This document shows, piece by piece, positions 1 through 6,162 of a stretch of 6,905 bases of DNA. The position numbers and the translations under genes are program-made. Source of the stretch: Thermoplasmata archaeon. GTDB taxonomy: Archaea; Thermoplasmatota; Thermoplasmata; Thermoplasmatales; Thermoplasmataceae. Numbering within the stretch: the first letter of the stretch is position 1; each line of letters opens with the position of its first letter. The DNA lies in assembly GCA_021826765.1 (NCBI GenBank), contig JAKAYK010000050.1, forward strand, positions 1 through 6,905, in the 5' to 3' direction. Under the pieces are notes generated by a model, which ran no database searches, was not told where the DNA came from, and saw only the letters and a program-made list of their open reading frames with translations.

Positions 1-3000
1 ATGTCCGTTCACTGTGACGTTCCATGATGTTCCACTGGCAAGACCGGTTTCAGTGAATGTCAGGGTGTAGTTGGTCTGGGTGAATGCAACTGATATGGTT
101 GTGTTTGAGCTGACTGTTGTTGATCCCGATCCGTTTGCCACTGTGTATCCTGAAGGTGGTGTTACTGAGTATGAGTATGTGTTCGCAGGAACATTGATGG
201 ATATGGTTGAGGTGGTTGAAGAAAACACATTTCCACCGACATTAACAGACCAAGATGTTCCACTGGCAAGACCGGTTTCAGTGAATGTCAATGTATATGT
301 GGTCACTGAAGCAAATGTGCCTGCAGATTCCAAGATCGTTAAATATGTGAGTGATGTTGTCAGCCCGTTTGCGTTTTCACCAACAAAATAAACACCATAT
401 GGAATATTGGATACTGTCTCGTATGATGCAGTTGTTGATGCCTGTACGACTCCATTCAGTACTGGTGCCCAGCTGGCCCCATCAGGATTCGTGTTGTAAA
501 CGGTCATGTTACCTGTAAACAGGTTAAAGTTCAGATTTTGTCCTGCTGATGTATTGACAAATGTTGAGCTCAGGAACGAATCCTCAACTGCAGTGCCCGC
601 AGCACTGTTCATAGTAGATATTACATAGTCTGTGGATTCAATTGTGAACACAGTGTAATTAGGTGCTTTTGGTGCAAGCACATCAAATAGAACAGTTGAA
701 TTTCCAGTATATGCTGGTGCAATGGTGACCATCAATCCATTATATGTTACAGTATAGAAAGATGATACTCCAACTCCTGCCTGCGTAGATGCTGATGGAA
801 CGTTCAGTGTGATATTTGCTCCGGGCAATATCAGAGGTGTGGAGTCTTCTGCTCCTGTGGATACTCCTCCAAAGTTTGTGTATGGCCCGACGCCGTTATA
901 GTTCCACCAGTAGTTTCCGTTGAGATTGTCACCACTGTAGTTTGCAGAAAATCCTGTGTAGTAATTGTAATTAAAGCTCACGATCGGATACTCTGCACTG
1001 AACATATTTCCATGGAGTGATGTGTTGTTAGAAAAGAGCATGAGTCCTATAGGTGATGACCCACTCATCAAAGTATAGAAATATGATGATGTGAGGGGTA
1101 TGCCTAAATTAAGTGCGTTGTCATAGAATGTGTTGTTGATATATGATATGTTGGACTTGACATCCGGTGCGTTGTATGAGAATGCACCCATGCTCATTAC
1201 TGCGAATGTGTTATGGTATATGTACAGATTCGTTGAATTCCATGTTGTCAGTGTTCCCTCAAAATAGCCAGTCTGCTGGAACGAATACCATGAATTGAAT
1301 AAACCATTTTCCACCTCAATATTTGAGGAATTGTATATCCACATGTTCATTCCATTGGTACTTGGCAATCCGTAGAAACCTGCTATGAGTCCTCCAACTC
1401 CAGTGTATTGAACACCCATTGAGAATTGTTCGATGTTCATGTGAACATTGGTGTTATATACGAGGAAACCTGGGAATACTGGGAATGCGTAATCGTTCAA
1501 CTGTCCGAATATTGTGTTCAACATGCCTGCATTAGCTGAGATGATATATGGTGAAGCCGCTGTGCCTGCTCCCGATGATGAAACTGCTGCAGCCTGTGCA
1601 TTTCCATCGATTATGATTGGTGTGTAAACTCCCATTGTTAAGTTGGAAGTGAAGTTCACATAGGTGTATCCTGTTGAATTCAGTGATCCATTGGCAATGT
1701 TGTAGTTGTTAGAGAGACCTTTCCATACATATGACGTTGATTTTGGAAGATAGTAAACAAAATTCTTTCCGAAATTGACAGGGGCCCAGTTCCAGAATCC
1801 CTCAGAAGCTACTGTTGCGTTCTGACCAACGAATACATAAGAATTTGTTCCGTGGTTCAGGGTAACATTATATGTCAGGAATGTTGAATTTGTCTCATTC
1901 CACATGCCGTAAACCATTGAAGGTCCGCCTGTGAGTATTGCTGTTGACCCAACGTAATGCACATCTACTCCAACAGATGTTTCTCCTGTTTCAGATCCGA
2001 TATCATAAGCATTTGGTACATTCTGGAAAGTGTTTGTTGTTGTGTTCATGTACATGAGATTCATGCTTCCAGATATGTTCATTATGGTAGCAGTGCTTCC
2101 TCCGCCTGGCCCACCAACCATTATCTCTGCATCATAAGGTATGAATCCTGTTGGTGTCAGATTTGTACCGCTCACAAGGTAGTGAAGTGGTGCTGCATTC
2201 GTTGAGGAGTTGAATATTGCCTGATTATACATTCCACTTTCAGTCTTTACCGCACCTGTTGTACTATTAACAAGAACATTAGCCACTGAGTAGTTAAAAT
2301 TCACTGCCTGTCTTCCACCTACAAGAGATGTGTTCAGGTACAGGTTCACATTGAGGTTTGAATTTGAAAGCTGGTATGTTGGGCCCTCAACTATGTATGC
2401 CCCTGAATAAGGTATTAGAGTACCATAGTTGCTCTGATATATGGAATTTGCTGACCATGCAACTGCAGGTGAGGAGAAATTCCATATGTTAAGGATGAAT
2501 GTTAGCGAGTGTGTTCTTGCTGAATAGAAAATAACATTCTGTGTCCACATGGAGTAACTTGAGTTTCCAAACAGGTTCACATTGCTCAGGACTGCGTTAA
2601 GCTGGAATGTTACACCCTGAGGTGAGCCGTCCGCAAGATTCATTGTCTGAAGTTGTGTGAGGTTTATGTGTGCAGCAAGATCAGGGAATGTGTAATTCTG
2701 GGTTCCTGTAGATCCTGATTTGTTATAAAGACCGTAGAAACCTATACCCATAGGTGCAGGGGACTGAGAATAACCAGGTGTTATGTGTCCTGCATTCATT
2801 CCACTGACGCTTGCGAAGTTAGGAAGATAAACATCCTTCAGAGGAACGTTGCTCTGGTTTGCCAGTTCTATGGCTTTCTGTGCCATCTGGCTTCTTGAAA
2901 GACCTGTGGAGGGGCTTGCCGTACTCCCAGATACATGCGTAATAGTTTTCCCTGTGCTTGTAACCACTGGTGCAGCGTTATGTGACGATGCAACAGATGA

Positions 3001-3087
3001 GTTATTCTGCATAGGGACAACAAATAGCATGCCTACTATCATGAGAGCAATCAAAAAAATTGCTACAATTGCTTTTTTGTTTTCCAT
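1..3087 (-). CDS. Thermopsin-family (peptidase A5) multidomain surface protein, 3' end outside window
   Basis: I translated this frame by hand. It is open from ATG at 3087 to the left edge (1029 codons, no stop), so the C-terminus is missing. Residues 1-5 are charged (MENKK) and residues 6-25 are hydrophobic, which fits a signal peptide or N-terminal anchor, so the protein acts outside the cell. Residues about 65-440 match the thermopsin family: PAPMGIGFYGL (110-120), FQLNAVLSNVNLFGNSSYSMW (161-181), GGPGGGS (325-331) and YDIGSETGETSVGVD (361-375). Thermopsins are acid proteases of Sulfolobus and Thermoplasmata without the pepsin D-T/S-G motif, and none is seen in the thermopsin region. Residues about 510-735 are Asn-rich with turn motifs such as NLYIYHNTF, SYINNTFYDN and NGNYWWNY, like right-handed beta-helix (NosD-like) proteins. 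From about 870 onward there is one divergent and then two close FTETGL-type repeats. There are many N-x-S/T sequons. Sulfolobus thermopsin is about 340 residues, so this protein is far larger. Actual proteolytic activity is unproven. Confidence 0.9.
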   Translation of the reverse strand, partial: MENKKAIVAIFLIALMIVGMLFVVPMQNNSSVASSHNAAPVVTSTGKTITHVSGSTASPSTGLSRSQMAQKAIELANQSNVPLKDVYLPNFASVSGMNAGHITPGYSQSPAPMGIGFYGLYNKSGSTGTQNYTFPDLAAHINLTQLQTMNLADGSPQGVTFQLNAVLSNVNLFGNSSYSMWTQNVIFYSARTHSLTFILNIWNFSSPAVAWSANSIYQSNYGTLIPYSGAYIVEGPTYQLSNSNLNVNLYLNTSLVGGRQAVNFNYSVANVLVNSTTGAVKTESGMYNQAIFNSSTNAAPLHYLVSGTNLTPTGFIPYDAEIMVGGPGGGSTATIMNISGSMNLMYMNTTTNTFQNVPNAYDIGSETGETSVGVDVHYVGSTAILTGGPSMVYGMWNETNSTFLTYNVTLNHGTNSYVFVGQNATVASEGFWNWAPVNFGKNFVYYLPKSTSYVWKGLSNNYNIANGSLNSTGYTYVNFTSNLTMGVYTPIIIDGNAQAAAVSSSGAGTAASPYIISANAGMLNTIFGQLNDYAFPVFPGFLVYNTNVHMNIEQFSMGVQYTGVGGLIAGFYGLPSTNGMNMWIYNSSNIEVENGLFNSWYSFQQTGYFEGTLTTWNSTNLYIYHNTFAVMSMGAFSYNAPDVKSNISYINNTFYDNALNLGIPLTSSYFYTLMSGSSPIGLMLFSNNTSLHGNMFSAEYPIVSFNYNYYTGFSANYSGDNLNGNYWWNYNGVGPYTNFGGVSTGAEDSTPLILPGANITLNVPSASTQAGVGVSSFYTVTYNGLMVTIAPAYTGNSTVLFDVLAPKAPNYTVFTIESTDYVISTMNSAAGTAVEDSFLSSTFVNTSAGQNLNFNLFTGNMTVYNTNPDGASWAPVLNGVVQASTTASYETVSNIPYGVYFVGENANGLTTSLTYLTILESAGTFASVTTYTLTFTETGLASGTSWSVNVGGNVFSSTTSTISINVPANTYSYSVTPPSGYTVANGSGSTTVSSNTTISVAFTQTNYTLTFTETGLASGTSWNVTVNGH
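26..62 (-). repeat. Direct repeat copy 2 (37 bp), next FTETGL repeat unit
   Basis: This is the second perfect copy of the 37-bp block at 254-290, in frame, encoding TFTETGLASGTS of the following unit. The flanking bases differ immediately on both sides. The identity is at DNA level, including third codon positions, which suggests recent duplication or gene conversion. The array probably continues beyond the left edge. Confidence 0.9.
254..290 (-). repeat. Direct repeat copy 1 (37 bp), start of an FTETGL repeat unit
   Basis: These 37 bases are identical to 26-62, exactly 228 bp (76 codons) away and in the same frame of the thermopsin-like gene. They encode the conserved opening of a surface repeat, TFTETGLASGTS. 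Each unit starts with this motif, continues through a Ser/Thr-rich strand segment (…SSTTSTISINVPANTYSYSV…) and ends before the next TFTETGL. A more diverged unit lies before it, at about 345-480 (GASWAPVLNG, then VSNIPYGVYFVGENANG). Similar FTExGLPxGTxW units are known to me from archaeal surface proteins, where they form beta-rich stalks. Confidence 0.9.
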
Positions 3088-3107
3088 TGTCTTTCTAAGT
3101 TGTTCAC

Positions 3108-3120
3108 AATATAAATATAT
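3108..3120 (-). promoter_or_regulatory. TATA-like promoter of the thermopsin-family gene
   Basis: Read on the minus strand, this is ATATATTTATATT, centred about 26 nt before the ATG at 3087. Transcription would start at or next to the start codon, and no Shine-Dalgarno sequence precedes it, so a leaderless mRNA is likely. A second AT-rich element (TATATAAA on the minus strand, about 3138-3145) lies further upstream. The 129-bp gap 3088-3216 holds nothing else I can identify. Confidence 0.55.
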
Positions 3121-3216
3121 TACTAACTACAACTTTGTTTATATACTGTATATTCACGACTTTTATGAATTTAATTCTGGTGTGAATATTGATATTTATA
3201 GATAACAGATTCAATT

Positions 3217-4071
3217 TCAATTGAAGCGTGGCCCGTATTTTGAGTACATATCCCTCATGGTTTCATCATCTATATGGGTGTATATCTCTGTGGTACCTAT
3301 GCTGGAATGGCCCAGAAGCTTCTGTATAAATCTTATGTCTCCACCATTTTTCAGGATTGTGGTGGCAAAGGTGTGCCTCAGTGTATGAGGTGTCACTTTT
3401 CTCCTGATTCCTGCTTCTTGAGCAAGATTCCTGATCATTCTCTCCACGCTGACCGTGCTGTATTTTCCCTTCTTCCTGCTCACAAACAGAAATTCACTGC
3501 TTCTGCCCTGCTCTATTCTCCATCTGATGTAATTGGTCAACATTCCTGAGACAGATTCTGGTATGAGTACAATTCTTTCCTTGTCTCCCTTGCCATTTTC
3601 TATTTTTATGGAACCTGTTGTCAGATCGACCGAATCAACCTTCAAAGAACAGATTTCGCTCACCCTCATCCCGGTATATATGAGAAGGTTGACCATGGAG
3701 AGCAGCGTGATATCCCTGCTACTTGCTTCCAGGAGTTTCAATATCTCGGAATTGTTGAGATATACTGGTATTTTCCTTGTTCTTCTAGGGGCCACGAGAT
3801 TTGGAGGCGGAGACAATCCAAGTGTCCTGTACATGCATCTGGCTGCCTTGATGGCCAAATACTGACTGCTCTTTGAGTACTTCTTGTCTGTCGCAAGATA
3901 GAATTTGTATTTTTCTATATCCTTTTCGGTGCATTTTGAGGGAGTTTTACCTGTGAACTGGAGGAAGAGGGATGACAGGAACAGATACTGTTTCACGGTG
4001 GCCTGGCTTCTCCTTTCAGAAATGAGTTTTCTTCTCATTGTTTCAAGGTCAGACTCCAGAGATGATTCCAT
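3217..4071 (-). CDS. xerA: XerA-like tyrosine recombinase (site-specific integrase)
   Basis: This 284-residue protein has the length and layout of single archaeal Xer recombinases, which resolve chromosome dimers at a dif site. The N-terminal SAM-like core-binding domain covers about residues 8-85 (LISERRSQATVKQYL…, GKTPSKCTEKDI). The C-terminal catalytic domain covers about 100-280. The whole active-site set is visible: R136 in TGMRVSE, K161 in NGKGDKER, H229 and R232 in PHTLRHTFA, H255 in LLGHSSI, and the nucleophile Y264 in EIYTHI. The linker LGLSPPPNLVAPRRTRKIPVYL is typical of the Thermoplasma-type enzyme. The ATG at 4071 is preceded by AT-rich sequence and no Shine-Dalgarno, which suggests a leaderless start. 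It lies 129 bp upstream of the thermopsin-family gene on the same strand, but that gene has its own TATA element. A mobile-element integrase is the alternative; no element boundaries are visible. Confidence 0.93.
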   Translation of the reverse strand: MESSLESDLETMRRKLISERRSQATVKQYLFLSSLFLQFTGKTPSKCTEKDIEKYKFYLATDKKYSKSSQYLAIKAARCMYRTLGLSPPPNLVAPRRTRKIPVYLNNSEILKLLEASSRDITLLSMVNLLIYTGMRVSEICSLKVDSVDLTTGSIKIENGKGDKERIVLIPESVSGMLTNYIRWRIEQGRSSEFLFVSRKKGKYSTVSVERMIRNLAQEAGIRRKVTPHTLRHTFATTILKNGGDIRFIQKLLGHSSIGTTEIYTHIDDETMRDMYSKYGPRFN

Positions 4072-4092
4072 TATGCTGATTATATGAAATAT

Positions 4093-4108
4093 GCATAAAA
4101 AATTATGC
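4093..4108. promoter_or_regulatory. Inverted repeat in the xerA / MDR divergent promoter region
   Basis: GCATAA and TTATGC form perfect 6-bp arms around AAAA. On the minus strand the site lies 22-37 nt before the xerA ATG and overlaps the place where its TATA box should be (TTTTTTATG). The 8-mer ATTATGCT at 4102-4109 recurs at 4070-4077, next to the xerA start. Such a layout could be an operator for a repressor of xerA. It lacks the 11-6-11 layout of a dif site. Confidence 0.35.
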
Positions 4109-4128
4109 TACACTGAAAAAGTGAATAT

Positions 4129-4137
4129 GTTTTTATG
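4129..4137 (+). promoter_or_regulatory. TATA-like element of the MDR oxidoreductase gene
   Basis: GTTTTTATG is centred about 25 nt before the ATG at 4158, matching the spacing of a leaderless archaeal promoter. There is no Shine-Dalgarno sequence between it and the start codon. Confidence 0.4.
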
Positions 4138-4157
4138 AGGAATTCGGATTCTCATCC

Positions 4158-5123
4158 ATGAAAGGATTTGTAATTGAAAAATTTGGGCTGGAAAATCTCA
4201 CATTCAGGGACGTGGAGGAAAGTGGGGAGGGAATAAGGCTGAAGATCACAATGGCTGCAATCAATCCCCTGGATTTTAACCTTGTGAATGGAAAGGTTGT
4301 GTACGGTGTGGCCCCAATGCCACACATAGCAGGCTCTGAAGTTATTGGAGAAGTGATGGATGATGGTGTTTCAGTCAGGAAGGGCCAGAGAGTCATAGTA
4401 TACAACCGAATTTTTGATTCCACCTGCGGGATGTGTATCTCCGGAAATGAACATCTCTGCGTTCATGGAGGAATCTGGGGGGTTGGAACAAATGGTGGAT
4501 TCCAGGAATATGTGAGGGTTCCTGAAAAAAACCTGATAAGGATACCTGATCATGTGACAGACGTACAGGCAGTATCCATTCCCATTGCTGCACTGACTGC
4601 ATATCATGCCATTAAAAGATCCAATGCGCATGTTGGAGAAAAAATACTGTTCTATGGAGCAGCAGGAAACACAGGCGTACTTGGAATGCAGATTGCAAAT
4701 ATTATGGGGCTTGATGTTTACGGTGTTTCCAACAACGAGATGGCAAAGGGATACGGCGCTGTAAAAATTTTCAGGAGAGATGAAATACCGGAGGACTTCA
4801 CTTCAGACATTATCATTAACCCAATGGGTTCCGAAGTGTTCCAGGATTCACTGAATCACCTTTCACGGGGTGGAAGGCTTGTAACATTTGGAATCCTCAC
4901 AGGAAGGAATTCTGAAATTGATATTGCAAACATCTACACTTCAGAAAAAAGCATAATTGGCTCAACTGGTGGAACAAGACAGGAGCTGGAGGAACTTCTT
5001 GAAATAATGAGGAATCATCAGATAAGGGTTCCAGTTGACAGTACCTTCAGGTTTGAGGAACTTGTTACTGCACTGAAGAGGCATGCGGATAAGCATTCAG
5101 GAAGAATCATAGTCAAATACTGA
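4158..5123 (+). CDS. MDR-superfamily NAD(P)-dependent oxidoreductase without catalytic zinc ligands
   Basis: This 321-residue protein is a medium-chain dehydrogenase/reductase (alcohol dehydrogenase / quinone reductase superfamily). The N-terminal GroES-like domain covers about residues 1-130, and the Rossmann domain has the nucleotide loop G167-AAGNTG-V near 167-174. SNN after the second strand (191-193), with no acidic residue there, points to NADPH rather than NADH; this is inference. The usual catalytic-zinc Cys is replaced in AAINPLDF (N36 region), and the His of the GHE motif is Ser in AGSE (S60), so catalytic zinc is probably absent, as in quinone reductases. A structural-zinc lobe is kept as D87-x2-C90-x2-C93-x7-C101, with Asp instead of the first Cys; Sulfolobus solfataricus ADH similarly has Glu there. 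Close relatives with FDxTCxMCxSGNE occur in Sulfolobales and Thermoplasmata, as far as I recall. The substrate is unknown. The gene stands alone, divergent from xerA and convergent with rpe. Confidence 0.9.
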   Translation: MKGFVIEKFGLENLTFRDVEESGEGIRLKITMAAINPLDFNLVNGKVVYGVAPMPHIAGSEVIGEVMDDGVSVRKGQRVIVYNRIFDSTCGMCISGNEHLCVHGGIWGVGTNGGFQEYVRVPEKNLIRIPDHVTDVQAVSIPIAALTAYHAIKRSNAHVGEKILFYGAAGNTGVLGMQIANIMGLDVYGVSNNEMAKGYGAVKIFRRDEIPEDFTSDIIINPMGSEVFQDSLNHLSRGGRLVTFGILTGRNSEIDIANIYTSEKSIIGSTGGTRQELEELLEIMRNHQIRVPVDSTFRFEELVTALKRHADKHSGRIIVKY

Positions 5124-5128
5124 TTTGA

Positions 5129-5770
5129 TCAGATGTTTTTCAGGATGCCGATCCTTTCCCTAATATTTCCTCCATATATGTAAGATGCTGAAACTATGAT
5201 ATCCGCACCGCTTTCCTTCAATAACCTTCCTGTTATATCCGTTACCCCTCCATCCACCTCAATTCTTACATGAGGGGCAATCTCATCTATGATTTCCTTC
5301 AATTCTCTGATCTTTTCAGGTGTTGATTCTATGAATTTCTGTCCTGAGAAACCGGGATACACGCTCATGATCAGAACCATGTCGAGTCTTGTGAGAAAAT
5401 TCTTCAACACATCCACAGGAGTGTCCGGATTGATGACCATCCCGATCTGTTTCCCCATTTCCTTAATTCTTTTATGAACAGAGTCAAAGTCGAATGGTGT
5501 TTCATAATGGAAATACAGTATATCTGCACCACTATCTGCAAAACTTTTCCAGTATTTTTCGGGATCAAGGATCATCATGTGCGCCTCCAGAGTGATGTCA
5601 GTAACCTTCCTGATGGCCCTTATGAAGTCCGCCCCTACAGTTAAATTGGGCACAAAATTGCCATCCATTATGTCTATATGGAATGAGTCCGCTCCTGCAT
5701 CAACGGATTCAAGAATCTGTTCCTTGAGAATTTCAAGCTTGCAGGATATTACGGATGGTGATACCTTCAT
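5129..5770 (-). CDS. rpe: Ribulose-phosphate 3-epimerase
   Basis: The enzyme interconverts D-ribulose 5-phosphate and D-xylulose 5-phosphate in the cytoplasm, in the non-oxidative pentose phosphate pathway. The 213-residue length fits the family (about 210-230), which is a TIM barrel. Family signatures are clear: SPS near the N-terminus, HIDIMDGNFVPN (31-42), LEAHMM (61-66), MSVYPGFSGQKF (135-146) and EVDGGV (171-176). Metal ligands are predicted as H31, D33, H64 and D173, with D33 and D173 as the acid/base pair. The phosphate loop near the end reads VSASYIYGG (193-201) instead of the more usual VAGSAIF, a small departure. The ATG at 5770 is chosen because MKVSPS is the normal family start; an AT-rich TATA-like element lies about 25 nt upstream and there is no Shine-Dalgarno. 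The stop is 5 bp from the stop of the convergent MDR gene. Confidence 0.95.
   Translation of the reverse strand: MKVSPSVISCKLEILKEQILESVDAGADSFHIDIMDGNFVPNLTVGADFIRAIRKVTDITLEAHMMILDPEKYWKSFADSGADILYFHYETPFDFDSVHKRIKEMGKQIGMVINPDTPVDVLKNFLTRLDMVLIMSVYPGFSGQKFIESTPEKIRELKEIIDEIAPHVRIEVDGGVTDITGRLLKESGADIIVSASYIYGGNIRERIGILKNI
5136..5140 (+). terminator. Possible T-tract terminator for the MDR gene
   Basis: TTTTT follows the MDR stop codon by 12 nt, inside the 3' end of the convergent rpe gene. Archaeal termination can occur at such T-tracts. No hairpin supports it, and no comparable tract is seen for rpe transcription going the other way. Confidence 0.25.
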
Positions 5771-5789
5771 CTTTTAGAATTGCAGAACC

Positions 5790-5800
5790 GTATTTATTTT
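5790..5800 (-). promoter_or_regulatory. TATA-like element of rpe
   Basis: On the minus strand this stretch reads AAAATAAATAC, centred about 25 nt before the rpe ATG. This again suggests a leaderless transcript. The rest of the 137-bp gap to vapB (about 5801-5876) shows nothing I can name. Confidence 0.4.
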
Positions 5801-5876
5801 TTCCATTTCGGAGATGAATTTAGAAATATGAAAAACATGAGCACACAGGGGCCCTTGAAATATTAGAAATGAAATG

Positions 5877-5895
5877 GTATAAGTAGTCGTTATAC
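5877..5895. promoter_or_regulatory. vapBC promoter with candidate VapB operator
   Basis: GTATAA-GTAGTCG-TTATAC is a perfect inverted repeat with 6-bp arms and a 7-nt spacer. Its left arm contains the likely TATA element (TATAAG at 5878-5883), about 28 nt before the vapB ATG at 5908. Antitoxins of the AbrB/MazE fold commonly bind inverted repeats over their own promoter, alone or with the toxin, so binding here would block TBP access. The function is inferred from position and symmetry. Confidence 0.5.
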
Positions 5896-5907
5896 ATATA
5901 ATTTAAT

Positions 5908-6162
5908 ATGGAAAAGAAAACTAAGGTCGGACCAAAAGGCCAAGTGGTCATACCAAAGGATATCAGAGATAAAATTGGTATAAAGGAATACTCTGAAGTT
6001 ATAGTAGATATTTTAGATGATTCAGTAATTATAAAGAAACTGAAACCAGAATCGGTTTCTTACGTTGATTATTATTGCACAACTTATTCCAGGAAGCTTA
6101 AAACGAAAGTAGACATTAAAAAAATCACTGAGGAACAGTATGAAAGGAATATATTACATTGA
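5908..6162 (+). CDS. vapB: VapB-type antitoxin, AbrB/SpoVT DNA-binding fold
   Basis: This 84-residue protein should neutralise the VapC toxin encoded next to it and repress their joint promoter. Residues about 4-48 match the swapped-hairpin AbrB/MazE fold: TKVGPKGQVVIPKDIRDKIGI followed by SEVIVDILDDSVIIKKL, with the typical GQVVIPK core. The remaining half (VSYVDYYCTTYSRKL…ILH) is charged and lacks a recognisable domain; in this family such a tail wraps around and blocks the toxin. The ATG at 5908 fits the domain start and has a TATA element about 28 nt before it but no Shine-Dalgarno, hence probably leaderless. The last 23 bp overlap vapC in another frame, consistent with translational coupling. 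Confidence 0.9.
   Translation: MEKKTKVGPKGQVVIPKDIRDKIGIKEYSEVIVDILDDSVIIKKLKPESVSYVDYYCTTYSRKLKTKVDIKKITEEQYERNILH
6130..6133 (+). promoter_or_regulatory. Shine-Dalgarno site of vapC inside vapB
   Basis: GAGG lies 6 nt before the vapC ATG at 6140. It is the only clear ribosome-binding site in front of a gene in this window, which fits internal operon genes using Shine-Dalgarno initiation while first genes are leaderless. It supports 6140 as the vapC start. Confidence 0.6.

Noticed and set aside
71..391. Plus-strand open frame of 106 codons opposite the repeat region
   Set aside because: It lies antisense to the thermopsin-family gene, whose frame is open for 1029 codons with clear family motifs. 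The product has no domain, and the frame follows from the repeat composition.
2849..3205. Plus-strand open frame of 118 codons with hydrophobic segments
   Set aside because: It is opposite the signal peptide, N-terminal region and promoter of the thermopsin-family gene. Its hydrophobic residues mirror that composition, and there is no promoter or ribosome-binding site.
3216..3225. Palindrome TTCAATTGAA at the xerA stop as a possible dif site
   Set aside because: It is only 10 bp with no central spacer, it overlaps the coding end of xerA, and it lacks the 11-6-11 layout expected of dif.
3274..3865. Two plus-strand open frames opposite xerA
   Set aside because: Both are antisense shadows of a recombinase with complete catalytic residues.
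4133..4631. Minus-strand open frames within the MDR gene
   Set aside because: They are antisense to a well-matched oxidoreductase and have no family features or start signals.
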